Source: Carnegiea gigantea | Lineage: Eukaryota > Streptophyta > Magnoliopsida > Caryophyllales > Cactaceae | Length of the DNA stretch: 64,000 nucleotides | Direction of reading: 5' to 3' | NCBI GenBank assembly: GCA_029747015.1 | Contig: JAKOGI010001181.1 | Span: forward strand, 124,001 to 188,000 | Shown: piece by piece, positions 11,967 to 23,593 of the stretch | Position numbering within the stretch: position 1 is the first letter of the stretch | Layout: each line of letters begins with the position of its first letter | The notes under the pieces: model-generated | Told to the model about the DNA's origin: nothing | The model's database searches: none | The model's input: the letters and a program-made list of their open reading frames with translations, nothing else | Position numbers and translations under genes: made by a program

Positions 11967-12320
11967 GGTCCTGTTTGGCAAATAGTTGTTAGCTGTTTGT
12001 TTTAGTTGTTAGCTGTTAACTGTTTGAGTATACTGTTTGTATTAGCTGTTTGAATTAGTTATTTGTTGGAAAACTGTTTGGTAAAATTAACTGTTTCTCA
12101 TAAAGTTGTGAAATAAAAAGTTAATTTTTCAAAAAGCTCTTCTAAAAAGCTCATGGAATTAGCTTTTTCAAATTAGCTTTTTGGATCCAAAAATCTCTTC
12201 CAAAAAGTTCTTTCACCAAACATCCAAATTAGCTTTTTTACTTAGTCAAACAGCTAATTTTGGTCAAAAAAGCTCTTTTTATCAAAAAACTCTTCAAAAA
12301 GTTGTTTGCCAAACGCCCCC
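11967..12320. mobile_element. MITE-like foldback element
   Basis: About 354 bp. The left end GGTCCTGTTTGGCAAA matches the reverse complement of the right end (GGGGGCGTTTGGCAAA) with a few differences. The interior is rich in AGCTTTTT and GTTAGCTGTTT words. The flanks share TAT, which could be a 3-bp duplication but is not the usual TWA, so the superfamily is unresolved. No coding capacity. Confidence 0.65.
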
Positions 12321-12819
12321 TATATCTGCATGAAGGACCCGACACTCACATGCCACCAGCATTTGTCCAACACATCAAGCTTTGGAAAAAAAAAAAAAAA
12401 ATACAAGTCCTACGAAAAAGTTTCTCGAACAGATATTAATCGCAGCATTGAAGTGTAAAACATAATCAAAAAAGTTTTCATATGTAATAATAGGCTTTCG
12501 TTTAATTTTTTTTTATTATTTATATTTTTGATGCGTATAATAATAAGATATAAATGTCAATGTAAATAAAATTTGAATCCAAATCTTTCACAACTTAAAA
12601 TCTTGCTAATTATGTTACCTGACACCCACATTATTTTGTATTGTTTCTAACCTATAAATACATGCTGGTAAATTGATTATTACTTTTTCCTATATTTTGT
12701 TAGTGTATTTAGAACTAAATTTTACCAACTATACTAATTAACATCCACATTATTTTAGTAATTACTATAGTTTATTATATCTAATTTATGGATAGACGCT
12801 GCTTCATTGACTTTTATGC
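12321..12819. other. AT-rich intergenic DNA
   Basis: An A-run at about 12386-12401 and otherwise AT-rich text with short open frames only; no gene or structured repeat seen. Confidence 0.5.
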
Positions 12820-13014
12820 AATATTTGGTTGGATTAATGTAATAACAATGTAATGCAATCAACTTTACATTGTAATTATGATTACTTCGTTTGTGGTAAT
12901 CATAATTACAAGATAGTTCTTTTGTTGCAATATCTCATACAATCAAATAAGGTAATGAAAGCATAATTACAAACTTAATTGTATTACAAGGTTAACTACA
13001 ATTAACCAAATATT
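12820..13014. mobile_element. Small foldback MITE
   Basis: About 195 bp with inverted AATATTTGGTT...AACCAAATATT ends and a second inner inverted pair (GTAATTATGATTAC...GTAATCATAATTAC near 12874-12906). A clear target-site duplication was not found. Confidence 0.6.
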
Positions 13015-13030
13015 ACATTAGTACATTAGA

Positions 13031-13172
13031 GTCCTTGGGACTAAGCCAAGTATTGCTTAACTAGAGTATCTTTATTTTTTGGGGAGGGCTTTTACTACAT
13101 AGGCGTACTTAGGACTAAGCCAAGTACTTTTCAACTGTAGTGCCTTTCTTTTTTTGGGGGGAAGCTTATGTA
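13031..13172 (+). repeat. Two-copy direct repeat, 74-bp period
   Basis: GTCCTTGGGACTAAGCCAAG at 13031 recurs as GTACTTAGGACTAAGCCAAG at 13105; both copies run on through a T-rich and then G-rich stretch. Confidence 0.8.
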
Positions 13173-13523
13173 CTTCTACTTTATATAATAAATTTTATGT
13201 AAGACCGTCGCATGTAAATTATATTATAAGACAGATGTTTTTATAATGACTATTAATAATTAATTAAGGTGACGAATTATTCATTTAGAGGGGATTATTA
13301 TTATAACCACATCCAAATAAACTATTAGTCACTCTTAAATTTAAAAGTCACTTTAAAACATATTTTTAATTACTGTAAAACTTCAAAAAAATCACCTCTA
13401 AAAGAATCCATTTCATAATAAGTCTTATATGAGATGGTTTCACCCAAAAATCTATATACTTTATAAGATGTCATTTACAGTGACAAACGTCCAATCTCTC
13501 TATCTGAGCAACGAAGAGTTTTT

Positions 13524-13772
13524 GCTTAAAAATATCACTAAATTATTTAAAAATATTCAAAAATATCACCTTTCTTTCAATAAAAATATCATTAAACTTA
13601 CTTAAAATATTAGAAGCATCACTTGACTTTTCAAAAAGTATTAAAAATGTCACTATCGTAAATTCGTAATGACATTTTTTAGTATTTTAAAAATTTTGGT
13701 GGCATTCATGACTTAGCAAAAGTTAAATCACTTTTTTAAATATTTTAAATAGTTTAATACCATTTTTCAACA
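13524..13772. mobile_element. Possible AT-rich foldback element
   Basis: The left end (TTAAAAATATCACTAAATTA) and the reverse complement of the right end (TTGAAAAATGGTATTAAACT) are similar over about 45 bases. Pairing is imperfect and the DNA is low in complexity, so this is tentative. 13173-13523 to its left is plain AT-rich intergenic DNA. Confidence 0.4.
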
Positions 13773-14355
13773 ACTCCTCAAGCAGATAAGCATTTATTTG
13801 GCACGCAGGGAAAAAGAAGAAAGACAGACCGAGGAGCTAGTTGATTGTTTTATAATATTGTCATTTTATATTTTTTTATTTTTTTTTTTTTGTGGAGGTC
13901 TTACACTGTCCATTTAGAAGTGGATTAGTGAGTCGTTTTATAGCTGGATATGTTTTTCTTTAGTCAAGGGAGGTAGGATTCGATCAATTGGGCGACTAAA
14001 TTTTATAAAAATGGACTTGAGTAGAGCATCGAGAAGACCAAGCTTCTCCACTGCTCAACCAAATCTCTTGATCAAAATTGTCCATTGCAATTGTGGCAGG
14101 AAAATCACAATCGAAACCCATCCTCAAAATGCTCACACGATTCTCCAGCCTAGGTTAGACAGAGACAAAAACGAAATTCATCGAGCGTAAGGCTTCTCCA
14201 TTGCTGTTGGGGTCAACTTGGTTGGCATGGTTTATGCCCTGGTGTCCACGGCTACTGGTCCACACTCCTTGGGCGCACTCTTCTGCAAGTACACGAACCA
14301 AACAGATCACACAACTCTGGTAAGATTCACCAAAAATGGTATCAAAAGCTGGAGA
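13773..14355. other. 3' flank of the FKBP62-type gene
   Basis: Between the last foldback element and the stop codon at 14356-14358. The 3' UTR and polyadenylation region should lie here, but I could not fix the end. A T-run at 13869-13890 and no further gene. Confidence 0.5.
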
Positions 14356-17300
14356 TCAATCCTCCTCGCTTACATCGGAATCAAGCGTCTTGGAGAACAT
14401 CTTGCTGTAGAATTGAGCATTCTTCTTATTGTATTCCCTCATCTTCTCTTTCAGTGCTTTGTATTCTAGCTTCACTTCTCTGCGTTGGCAGAAAGAGGGA
14501 TGAAACCATGAACAAAATACAATCTACCACTTAGGTCCCAACTACCATGTATCATCAGTCCGATCATTAAAAGCTCACGCTTGTGCGAAAACCATCTCTT
14601 CTAGTAGACCTAGCAAATGGATCACACATAAATTAACATAAAAGATAGGCCTTTCGGAGGTAATGCAAGTTGACAGTTTTTTTTTTTTTTTTGGGTTTTT
14701 TTTGAGCCTCCTTCGGATGAGGTTTTGACTTGAGTTCTAATTTGCCGCTCTTACACTCCATTCAAAACATCCATTAGGATAGGTAGCAGGTTCATATCTA
14801 AAGGGAAATGCATTCGGGTTTTCCAGGTCAATAGCCTTGACCACCAAAAGATAGGTGAAGTAAACAGCTACAATATTTTCTCAGAAAAAGTCATCGCTCT
14901 CATGTTGCTATAAGAACCCCACGATAAGATCATTGGGCACCACCGCCATGAGAAGCAGCAGGAGTCAATCATACCTGTTATCTGGCTCAATCTCCAAGGC
15001 CTTCTTAATGTCAAATTCTGCCGACTCGAGATCAGCCAAGTGTATGTATGCCTGGGCCCTTCTATATAGGGCTTTTACATTCCTACTATCCATCTCCACG
15101 ACCTTTACATACACGCAAGACAGTCAATGCCAGAAAGGAAGAGATCACACATAACCACCTTAACTTATTCTAAGCATTACCTTTGTGCACACCTTCTCTG
15201 CCTGCTTATATTCCTTCAACTTCAACTTGCAGGCTGCCTTATTCAAGTTGCAAGATATCCTTAAAGCCCTGGACTGCTTCTTCTCTTCATCACTGAAGGT
15301 TGAGTCATACTCGACATATCTGACAGCCTACACAGAGATTGTTATACCGGATAAGACTTTACTGATACCAATCACCAACTGACCCACAATAGACTCAAAA
15401 ACGAATGATTTCCAGAAAGCCTCACCTTCTCATATCTCTTTGAGGCCTTTGTATATTTTCCGGCCTTGAATAATGCATTCCCTTCGTCCTTCTTCTTGCT
15501 TGCTGCTTCAATTTTCTCTTGGGTTTTCATATCCCATGATTCCCTCTCCTGAAAGCAACAACAACAATTCCACACTGTTAGACAACTTCTTGCAGAATAC
15601 AAGTCTAGGATGAAAACCAAGACTATTAATGGAACTTAACCAACTAACCTTCTCATATGAAACTAATTCCACTTCATAATATACAGTAGAGTTGGGAGGA
15701 ACCACAGCTAAATTTTGCTTGGATTTGGATGAACCAAAGGCATATTCTGGTGCAATCGTCAACAGAGCCACCTCTCCCTTCTTCATTGTCAGAACAGCTC
15801 TGTCAAGCCCCTCGATTACTTGCTCTGCTCGGACATCAAAAAGTGAAATATTTGGAGTCAATTAATAGAACCACTAAAGCAACTTATGCCTAACCACATC
15901 TGTCTCCATCCCATGTCACCAATCCTTAAGTAGTACGTAATGGCTGATGGCTCAAGCAGTGAGGCCTAGATGGGCTACCTCACTATAGCATCATTTATGT
16001 GGCAACACCCTAGGTTCCCCAAAACAGTCGAGGGCTAGTGCCAATCCATCAATAATAAGTCCATCTGTCATATATTTGACAACCTAACATCTGAAATATG
16101 TACATAGCAGACTGAAAATGATCATGCTGACCTTCATCTGTCTTGAATTCAAAGAGCTCATCTCCATCATCATAACCCTTCTTCAAGAAGACAGTTCCAT
16201 CTTGCAGCTTTCCAATTAATTTCACTGGCAGCAGTAATCACAGCATGTCAGAAAATGTAAATCCAACATTTGTCTACAAGTGGAACAAAGACTTCTTAAC
16301 TCACATTTTACAACCGCTCCATCATTAGGTCGCTCATATCCTTCTCCTTCTTCCAGAATCTTCTTTACAGCCTTCTTATCATCAGTCACATATGACACTG
16401 TCTTCCAAGATACTAGCTCCAGAGTAATTTGAAGTGTGGCATTTGGAGGGACAGCACCTTCATCACCAGAGGCTGCTTTGCCCTGCTCTCCGAATCCATC
16501 TGCCACCAGCAAAAAGAATTCAATAACAAACATACTTCAATGATGAGAAGGAAAAGAATCTCTAACCAGTGGCCTACATTGTGGTTTCACAGTTAAAAGC
16601 ACCCTCTCCCCTCTCCTCATTGTCTTCACAGCGTTTGCCAAGGCAGGGCAAAGGTGACCTACAAATTGTGCCATAATCATGATCAGCATCCAGTTTAATC
16701 ATCTATTATCCTTGTTTATTTGAGGACTAGTATAGTCTCGTCATATACATACCTGAACTCACAGTGAACTCCACCCCATCAGACTTAGCAACTAATGTTC
16801 CATCTTCGAGAAGAGCTTCATACTTCACTGCACCCATCAGGTAGCATGAATACAGTAACACATATCTAGAATTTCAGCTTCATTAAATGAATCAAGATGA
16901 GCACTATACCGAGCACCTCATCTGGGTCCTTTGGGCTCTCCCACTTCTCTCCTTCAGTCAGGATCTTCTTGAAAATTCCACCATCGTTGCATATATCCTT
17001 CACAGTAACCCAAGACAGCAGTTCAATGTCAAACTGCAGGGTGGCATTGGGTGGAATGGTAGGTGGTGAACCAGCTTCACCATATGCCAGCTCTGGAGGA
17101 ATGGTGAAAACAGCATTTTCACCCTTCTTCATTGTCATGATTCCTATGTCCCAACCCTTAATGACTTGACCTAACGTTGTAAATTTGGAGACAAAGTTAG
17201 ACCCTCAGCCATTGAAGAACTCACTTTGTGGCAAAAAATTTACCACAACAAACCTTTTCCGTTAATAAATGCGGAACTCCTTATGGAAGCCACAACATGA

Positions 17301-18479
17301 ATTCTTAGTGAAATTTGCTGATGCAAAATCATAGGTTCATTCTGTGTTGGACAGATATTTCCCTACTCCAATCAATCAACATAATGAAAAGGCACACCAG
17401 TGCTTCACTTGTAAGGACAGCATAGGTAATAATTTCTAGAATCAATTAATTGGAAAAATCCAGACGAACATGGCGTCAGTAGTTATGATATTCTAAGCCA
17501 ATGCCAAAACCCTATTAAGCTTCAACCCCAAAACGACACATCAAGATCAATTGTAGCCTTAATCAGTTACCAATGGTACAACAAGTCATACCCACTGTGC
17601 ATGGAAGAAAACATAATATTGTGCCGAAAGAATACAGCAACAACAACAAACTTCCAATGTAGGTCCCGTTTGTGTGGAGTCTACAGAAATTCAAATGTAA
17701 GCAGCCTTATCTTTACAGGTATCACTATCTATAAAGAGTTCGATTCTAATAAAACCAAAAAAACAGATTTGAGAAAACATTTTACAGTTAAAAATCCTTT
17801 GATAGAATAAAATAAATACATAAATAGATAGATAATAAAAAATAAAATGCGATGGAATAAACTCCAATAGTACTTCAATCTAGTCATCCGTATAACATGT
17901 CCAATACTAAATCACAGATGCCTACTCCGGCAAGTTTAAGCAGTATATCTCCTTGGGCAGCTGCATGTCAGTTTACCACAGTATTTTTTTTTTTTTTTTC
18001 CCCGCAATACAATATTAAAATCCGATTCAAACATTCATCGAATAACTGAATAAATCAAATCCAGGAACATATAAACAAAGAAAAGACATACACACCTTGG
18101 CCAAGGGTGAACTTAAAAGGCGTTTCCCTATCACGCCTCGAATCAAACTTAGTTCCATCCAGCAATGTCCCAGTGTAATGCACTGAAATACAAAATCAAC
18201 ACAAAAATGGCGAAATCAGGAAACAGGAAATCAGCATTACACATCCCGAACAAAAATTCTGCAATGCTAAACTGAAAAAGGATCGAGTGAAATGAAACCT
18301 TCAACTTCATCGCCATTTTCAGGAGTTTGCCAACCATCGCCTTCCTTGAGGAGCTTCTTCTTCAATCCTTGCTTGCCGATCTCCTTCTCGTCGCCGACCT
18401 TCATCGGGGCCATGTCGTCGTCTGGAAAGTCACCGTCCAGATCGTAGGAGACTGGCGGAACGTTGAAGAGCTCCTCCAT
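14356..18479 (-). CDS. FKBP62: FKBP62/FKBP65 (ROF1/ROF2)-type peptidyl-prolyl isomerase, 12 exons, 556 aa
   Basis: Exons, 5' to 3' on the minus strand: 18299-18479, 18096-18182, 16910-17170, 16753-16827, 16578-16658, 16305-16499, 16132-16224, 15649-15824, 15426-15548, 15181-15327, 14975-15102, 14356-14479. All junctions are GT-AG and the frame holds throughout. Three FKBP domains lie at about residues 57-145, 172-262 and 290-383, then a TPR region (about 395-515) and a Lys-rich C-terminal helix. Domain 1 keeps the binding-pocket residues (HYTG, KFDS, QVIKGW, LAYGEAG, LQFDIEL). Domain 2 has lost FD and Trp, and domain 3 lacks the Trp, so only domain 1 should be catalytic. Plant ROF1/ROF2 bind HSP90 through the TPR and act in heat acclimation. 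556 aa fits the family (about 550-580). ROF1 versus ROF2 is not settled, so the symbol is provisional. It looks intact. Confidence 0.95.
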
Positions 18480-18672
18480 TGAGAGCTGTGATCGTCAGAG
18501 AGATGTTGCAGAAGAAAGACAGGCGCGCGAGAGAGGGAAACTGACTGCGGAGGAAGCGCTTTTATAGGAGTTCGCGTGCGAGAGATTATAGGAGTGCGTG
18601 TGCGAGAGATTGGAGGCCTCGGTTCGGGGAAAATTTACTAGATGGTGTCGTTTAAAATAACACTTATTAATT
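18480..18672 (-). promoter_or_regulatory. 5' UTR and proximal promoter of the FKBP62-type gene
   Basis: Just upstream of the ATG lies GC-richer DNA with two copies of a unit of about 27 bp (near 18560-18612; shared words TTATAGGAGT and GTGCGAGAGATT). Next to it, 18625-18672 matches 35090-35137 in inverted orientation (41 of 48 bases). No clear heat-shock element was found. The transcription start is not visible. Confidence 0.5.
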
Positions 18673-19146
18673 TTTTAATCATCTTACTAAAATGCGATTC
18701 TTTTGCTTGGAATAATTCTTGGGCGGATTCTATCATGTTCATTCATAATTACTAGCTAAGATTCATATGTTATTTCGAGATTAAATTTTTAAACAAGTAA
18801 ATGATATTTTAAAAGTATCGTTGAATAATTATTGGTTCAACGTTGATAAGTTGATATAAAGAAATAATGAGATTTTTAATCTAACTCAAAAGAATTGGGA
18901 TAAGCAGCGTAAACATTATCACTACTTTTTTTTTCCGTTGAGGTATTTTTTTTATAACAAAAATTTCAAGCATGCATGTTTCTATGATTATGTACCCAAG
19001 CATTGCATCAGATTTAAATTTTTAAATAATAAAATGGATATTTTAAAAATAACATTATATTATTATTAATGTCAACTCTATATAGCCTTCACAGAAAAAT
19101 TATTTGTTATTTCTAAATTGTCTTGAAAATTTGCATGTAACTGTGT
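18673..19146. other. AT-rich intergenic DNA upstream of FKBP62
   Basis: No coding or structured element recognised; AT-rich with short T-runs (near 18927 and 18948). Confidence 0.5.
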
Positions 19147-19243
19147 ATGTATATACATACCTACAAACCTACATACCTACATACATACATGCATACATAT
19201 ATATATACACACTTATATATATAAATTGTATGTATGTATGTAG
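19147..19243. repeat. Microsatellite cluster (TACA/TATG, TA)
   Basis: Runs of ACATACCTACATACATACAT, then TATATA, then TATGTATGTATG; the two ends are roughly inverted copies, so the block can fold back. Confidence 0.8.
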
Positions 19244-19860
19244 GAGTGAGCACAAAAACCAAACTGTAAAATTCAAAGACCAAACTGAAAAACCGGTTAA
19301 CTGGTTCGACTTTTCTAAAAAAGTCGATTGGTTCGGTTAATTGAACCAAAAAAATTTTAGGATTTTGGTTTTGATTTCGATTCGGCCATTTTAGATTCGA
19401 CAAACCAAAATTTTCAGTTAACCAAATTTTTCGGTCCAGCAAAAATGTAAATCATAACCGAAGCAAAAACTTGGTTAACCGGATTTTCGATTTGGTTACC
19501 GATTAATCGTTAATTTAAATTGTTAATTTTTAATTTTAACTCCTTTTAATTAATTTCACTATTTGGGACCCCAAATATTAATTTACACATTATTATATGT
19601 TTACTGTTGTATGTTAATAGTTATAAAATCTACACTTGACTAATATAAAATTTAATTTTTTTTAAAAAAAGCAAAGTTTTGGGTTCGATTAATAGATCAT
19701 AATGTTGTGATTAACCAAATCTCAAATGGCCGAATCGAAACGAAACCGTAAAATTTTTAACTTCGGTTAACCGAACTAAATTTTGTAGAAAAATCGAACT
19801 GGGTCTTTCGGTTTTTCAGTTCGATTTTTTGATTTCGGAATTTTTTCCTCAAACATATTA
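19244..19860. other. Repetitive AACCGAA/TTCGGTT-rich DNA, possible hAT-like MITE
   Basis: Dense inverted words (ACCAAACTG, AACCGGTTAACTGG, CGGTTAACCGAA, TTTTCGGTTTTTC) fill both flanks of an AT-rich centre. The left end TAGGAGTGAGCACAAAAACC resembles plant elements starting TAGGGGTGAGCAAAA. The right end is too diverged to pair, so this is a tentative call. Confidence 0.4.
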
Positions 19861-19906
19861 TGGTTTCAAACTTGATGATAGTAAGTGGCAACTGTAGAGC
19901 AAGCAC

Positions 19907-19910
<4 letters not shown>

Positions 19911-19946
<36 letters not shown>

Positions 19947-19980
19947 CTACATATATATACTAATATACATATACATATAC

Positions 19981-20078
<98 letters not shown>

Positions 20079-20083
20079 CATAC

Positions 20084-20168
<85 letters not shown>

Positions 20169-20241
20169 GCATACATATATATACATATATATACATACAT
20201 ACATGTGTGTGTGTGTGTGTATATATATATGTGCGTGTGGG
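19911..20241. repeat. Compound microsatellite: (GT)n, (TA)n, (TACA)n
   Basis: A GT run (19911-19944), a TA run of about 80 bp (19990-20072), TACA repeats, two further TA runs and a final GT run. Open frames in all six readings here are repeat artefacts. Confidence 0.95.
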
Positions 20242-21141
20242 GGGTGTTGCCTATACAATGCATAATCTTAAGCTCTAGTATAATTAATTGGTATGAATTG
20301 TAATAGTACTCAATCTACAATCTTTTTTTTGTTCGTTTGGGTGTGAATTCAGGCGCTTTATTAATGTTGTTGAGTTTTGATTTTTATTAAGGTCGTGTCT
20401 ATAATTCATAGAATTTTGCTAAGCACTATCAAATGAAATTTTCATAAGTCATCCTTTTTAGGTATAAATAAAAGCATACAGATAGATTGTCGACAATATT
20501 TAATTTATGCAAAAATTAGAAATATTGTTTATTTAGATTTTATGTATAACACAAATTCTTATTCTATAAATTTTTATCTTTTATTAAAATATTTTTAATA
20601 ACATAGTAATCGATTTATGAATAACAAAAATAATAAGCTTAAAAATAAAAGCAGTACTCACTTTAAAAGTAAATGTATAAAATTTTTGTTATCCGATTTT
20701 ACACTTGACTGACTGATGATATAGAACCTGTCATTTACCTTTCATAAATGAGCCCCAAATTTATGTTCGGATGAAGGAAAAAAATGATGGGGAATTTTAT
20801 GAGACGTGAGTCTTAAGGAGTTAACGTGTGTGCGCGTGTGAGAAAGAGAGAGGGGGAGAGAGAGAGAGAGAGAGAGAGAGAGGGTGAAAGTTACTAATGA
20901 ATTTATTTTTTGGTCCGTATGAGCCACAAAGGGCGATGCAATGAGGAAAGGAGGAGTCGAACTCGGGACCTAATGCATCCAGTATCTCAGTCAATACTTT
21001 TCATTTTTTAAAAAATAATTAAATTTTTTATTAATGACTGAAATTGCCAGAATATTTGATCAAGGGTTGTAAATAAGTAAACCTCCTAAAATCTCTCTCA
21101 GGCAAGTCAACTCAACATTTCTTTTATATTATATAATAGAT
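20242..21141. other. Intergenic DNA with a (GA)n run
   Basis: AT-rich, with a GT/GC run and then a (GA)n microsatellite at about 20824-20881. No gene or mobile element recognised. Confidence 0.5.
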
Positions 21142-21385
21142 TAGGGTTGTCAAAATTCGATCCGATACAATAATTCGACCTGAATTCGATTTGAATTTAC
21201 TGGGAGAAACACGAACCTGACCCAAACCGAACCGATTTGGACCTGAAGTCGACACAATTTGACCGTTTAGTGTGAAAATTTATTATTTTTCAGGTTTGAG
21301 CAAATCTAGGCTATTTTCAAGGCTGACAAGAAATTGACCCGTTTATTAAATGGGTCGACCCGACCCGACCCATTCGACAGCCCTA
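21142..21385. mobile_element. MITE with TAGGGYTGTC ends
   Basis: 244 bp with inverted ends TAGGGTTGTCAAAA and TAGGGCTGTCGAAT, and an interior of CGACCCGACCCG and GACCTGAA words. This resembles common plant hAT-type MITEs. The 8-bp flanks (TAATAGAT and ATAATTAT) are only weakly alike, so no target-site duplication is claimed. Confidence 0.6.
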
Positions 21386-21454
21386 ATAATTATTGTATTA
21401 TCCTTAATGAAGTCTCAGTAATTAGGGGAAAAATTCAACTGAATAAATAGTTAA

Positions 21455-21640
21455 CACTACTAGAAACTGCATTTTTAACGACCAGTTTTTTAACGACCAA
21501 TGATAAAATTTGTCGTTAAATGCTATCAATAATGATAAAAGTGTTTTTTTTGTTGTTTAATTTCATCAAAATAACTATCAGTAGACAACGAACAAAAAAG
21601 TTGGTCGGTATTATTTTATGACGTTCATCGTTATTGTCAA
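21455..21640 (+). repeat. CACTA-1 left TIR and subterminal repeats
   Basis: After the terminal CACTACTAGAAA come TTAACGACCAG, TTAACGACCAATG and GTCGTTAAATG in both orientations, then more diverged copies up to about 21635. Confidence 0.8.
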
Positions 21641-23593
21641 TTAGAAGGAGGGAATGCACATAAATTTAGGAGGGAAAACCAAAATAAGAATTGAAAAATT
21701 AACATTAAAATACTAGATGATAAATGTAGACTTATATTACCATCAAACCAAAATATTGCTAAACGCCAAAATAAGAATTAAATCCCACTTTTGAAAAAGC
21801 CCTGCCCGGCTGCTCTTATCAGCGCAGAACCCCATAACCATCCTCAAGCATCTCGTTCACTTCACCACCAAAGGTCGGAAACCCTAGTTGCCGAGACAAT
21901 CCCAGTTCCAATTACAGTCCTTCGATTTCTTCTCCATTGCTTCAGGTGTGTTCTCCATGTCTTCTTCTTGCCCATAATTTGCAATTCTTGCTGGAATTTA
22001 TGGAGGGGTCTTCTGTTTCTCCCAACGCCATTGGTAATCGAATTTCTTGGTTTTTTGTTGAAAATTGATAGTAAATTCACCAACGTGCCCATTGTCGAAC
22101 GCGTTTGGCCGAAAATTGCTGGAATTTCGCAGCTCCAGGTACGTTGTTCAATCTCTTTGTCTCTTTATCTATTGTGTCCCTCTCCTGTTCTCGTGGTGTG
22201 AATTGGTCGAAATCAAGAATCTTGATTCTATGTTTGTATTCTCTTCATCTGGGAACTTGATTCTTGTTAACTGAATGGTGAAGAAAGGGGGAAAATGGAA
22301 ATAGCGAGGAAGGGGGGTGAGAAAACGATTGCCACCACCAGAGATGAAAGTAGCATTGGAAACACTCCTATTAGGTTTAGTAATGTGAAACCAAAGACAT
22401 TCTGAAGCAAAATAGTATTCCAAACCACTCAGTTTCAAATGCAAATAAGACTCAAAGCAAAATATCACAAACTATACACTAAAAGTAGACACCAAGGTCA
22501 TTCATTATGCGAGGGAAACAAGCAAGAGCAGAATTAACAATTTCAAATGGATACGCCATTGATTCATTTCATGATGCTGACAGAATGCACTTGAATCTAT
22601 CATCTATATAACATAGGAATAAATCTTTATAACTAAACCATATCATTACTAACCATCATTGAACAAGGTACATAATTGGATTGCTTTGTTAAGTCCATGC
22701 GAGTGTATACGTCCATAGTTGCTACTGGCTTCTGAGCTTCAATGTTCAGTGACAGCGCAAGTTCACAGCTGAGCTTACTCATTTGACTTCTGGTTTTTCT
22801 ACCTTCAGTATCAATTTTAATAACCCACAAATATCATTCTTGTTACTAGAACGTTCTCTTTCTTTGATGTTAACGCAATCATTTTGGTGAAATCTCAAGG
22901 TTTGGTTATACTGTTGCAGATTGGGTAAAAATTTACACCAATTGCATTTGCTATACTGTTGTCTCAATGGATGGAATGATTTTGTAACATCAATTCTGAA
23001 ATCTGGGAAAATATGTTCAACATATAAGCAACATGCCTCCAAAACTATTATCTATGTGTTTGCTATTACATATTATTTGACATTTTAGATTATAACATCA
23101 GTTATAAAATCTGGGAAAAATATGTTGCAGAAGGTATTACTTGACATTTTAGATTATATGTATCTATTACATTTGCTATTACATATTATTTACATTGACC
23201 AATTTTTATGAAATGCTGTGAACGATCTTGGTGCCTTGTGGTTTTAGACTTTGATTATATTTACCTTTGATTATCCAAATTATAACGGGAAAATATTTAC
23301 TTTATTTTTGTCTTGGGAATCACAAGAAAGTTTGAGAATCTCATTCCTAATCAAACTAAATACCTAGAAAGTGAAAGAATCTAATACTTGCAAGTAGTGC
23401 GTTGTAAAAGGATTACCAAGGTAAGAAAATCACTTATGTGCTTCAGAAATGACACCTGAAAATGAGTAGTGTCTATGAAATTGCGTTACTTTTTATATGG
23501 ATGTGAGAATTGAGTTAGGTTAACATGAATTTTCCTCCTTTCCAAATACTAGGTACTTTTTTTTTTTGTGAAGCCAACTATTATTTCGAGGTA
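21641..23593 (+). other. CACTA-1 5' leader region
   Basis: No domain is recognised. A plus-strand open frame at 21791-22201 has no motif but ends near a possible splice donor (CAG|GTACGT at about 22139) and may be leader exon sequence. The rest is AT-rich and probably intron or promoter. A splice acceptor near 23550-23590 would bring in the TNP2 start. Confidence 0.5.

Noticed and set aside
18600..18760. Heat-shock element upstream of FKBP62 (GGAATAATTC, GGATTC, GTTC)
   Set aside because: GAA and TTC blocks are not spaced by the required two bases, so the site is not supported.
19860..20303. Long overlapping open frames on both strands (up to 147 codons)
   Set aside because: They are translations of TA/GT/TACA microsatellites (Tyr-Ile and Cys-Val runs), not genes.
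21791..22201. 136-codon frame as a captured host gene in CACTA-1
   Set aside because: No domain, low-complexity Leu/Phe text and only one plausible splice site; more likely leader sequence.
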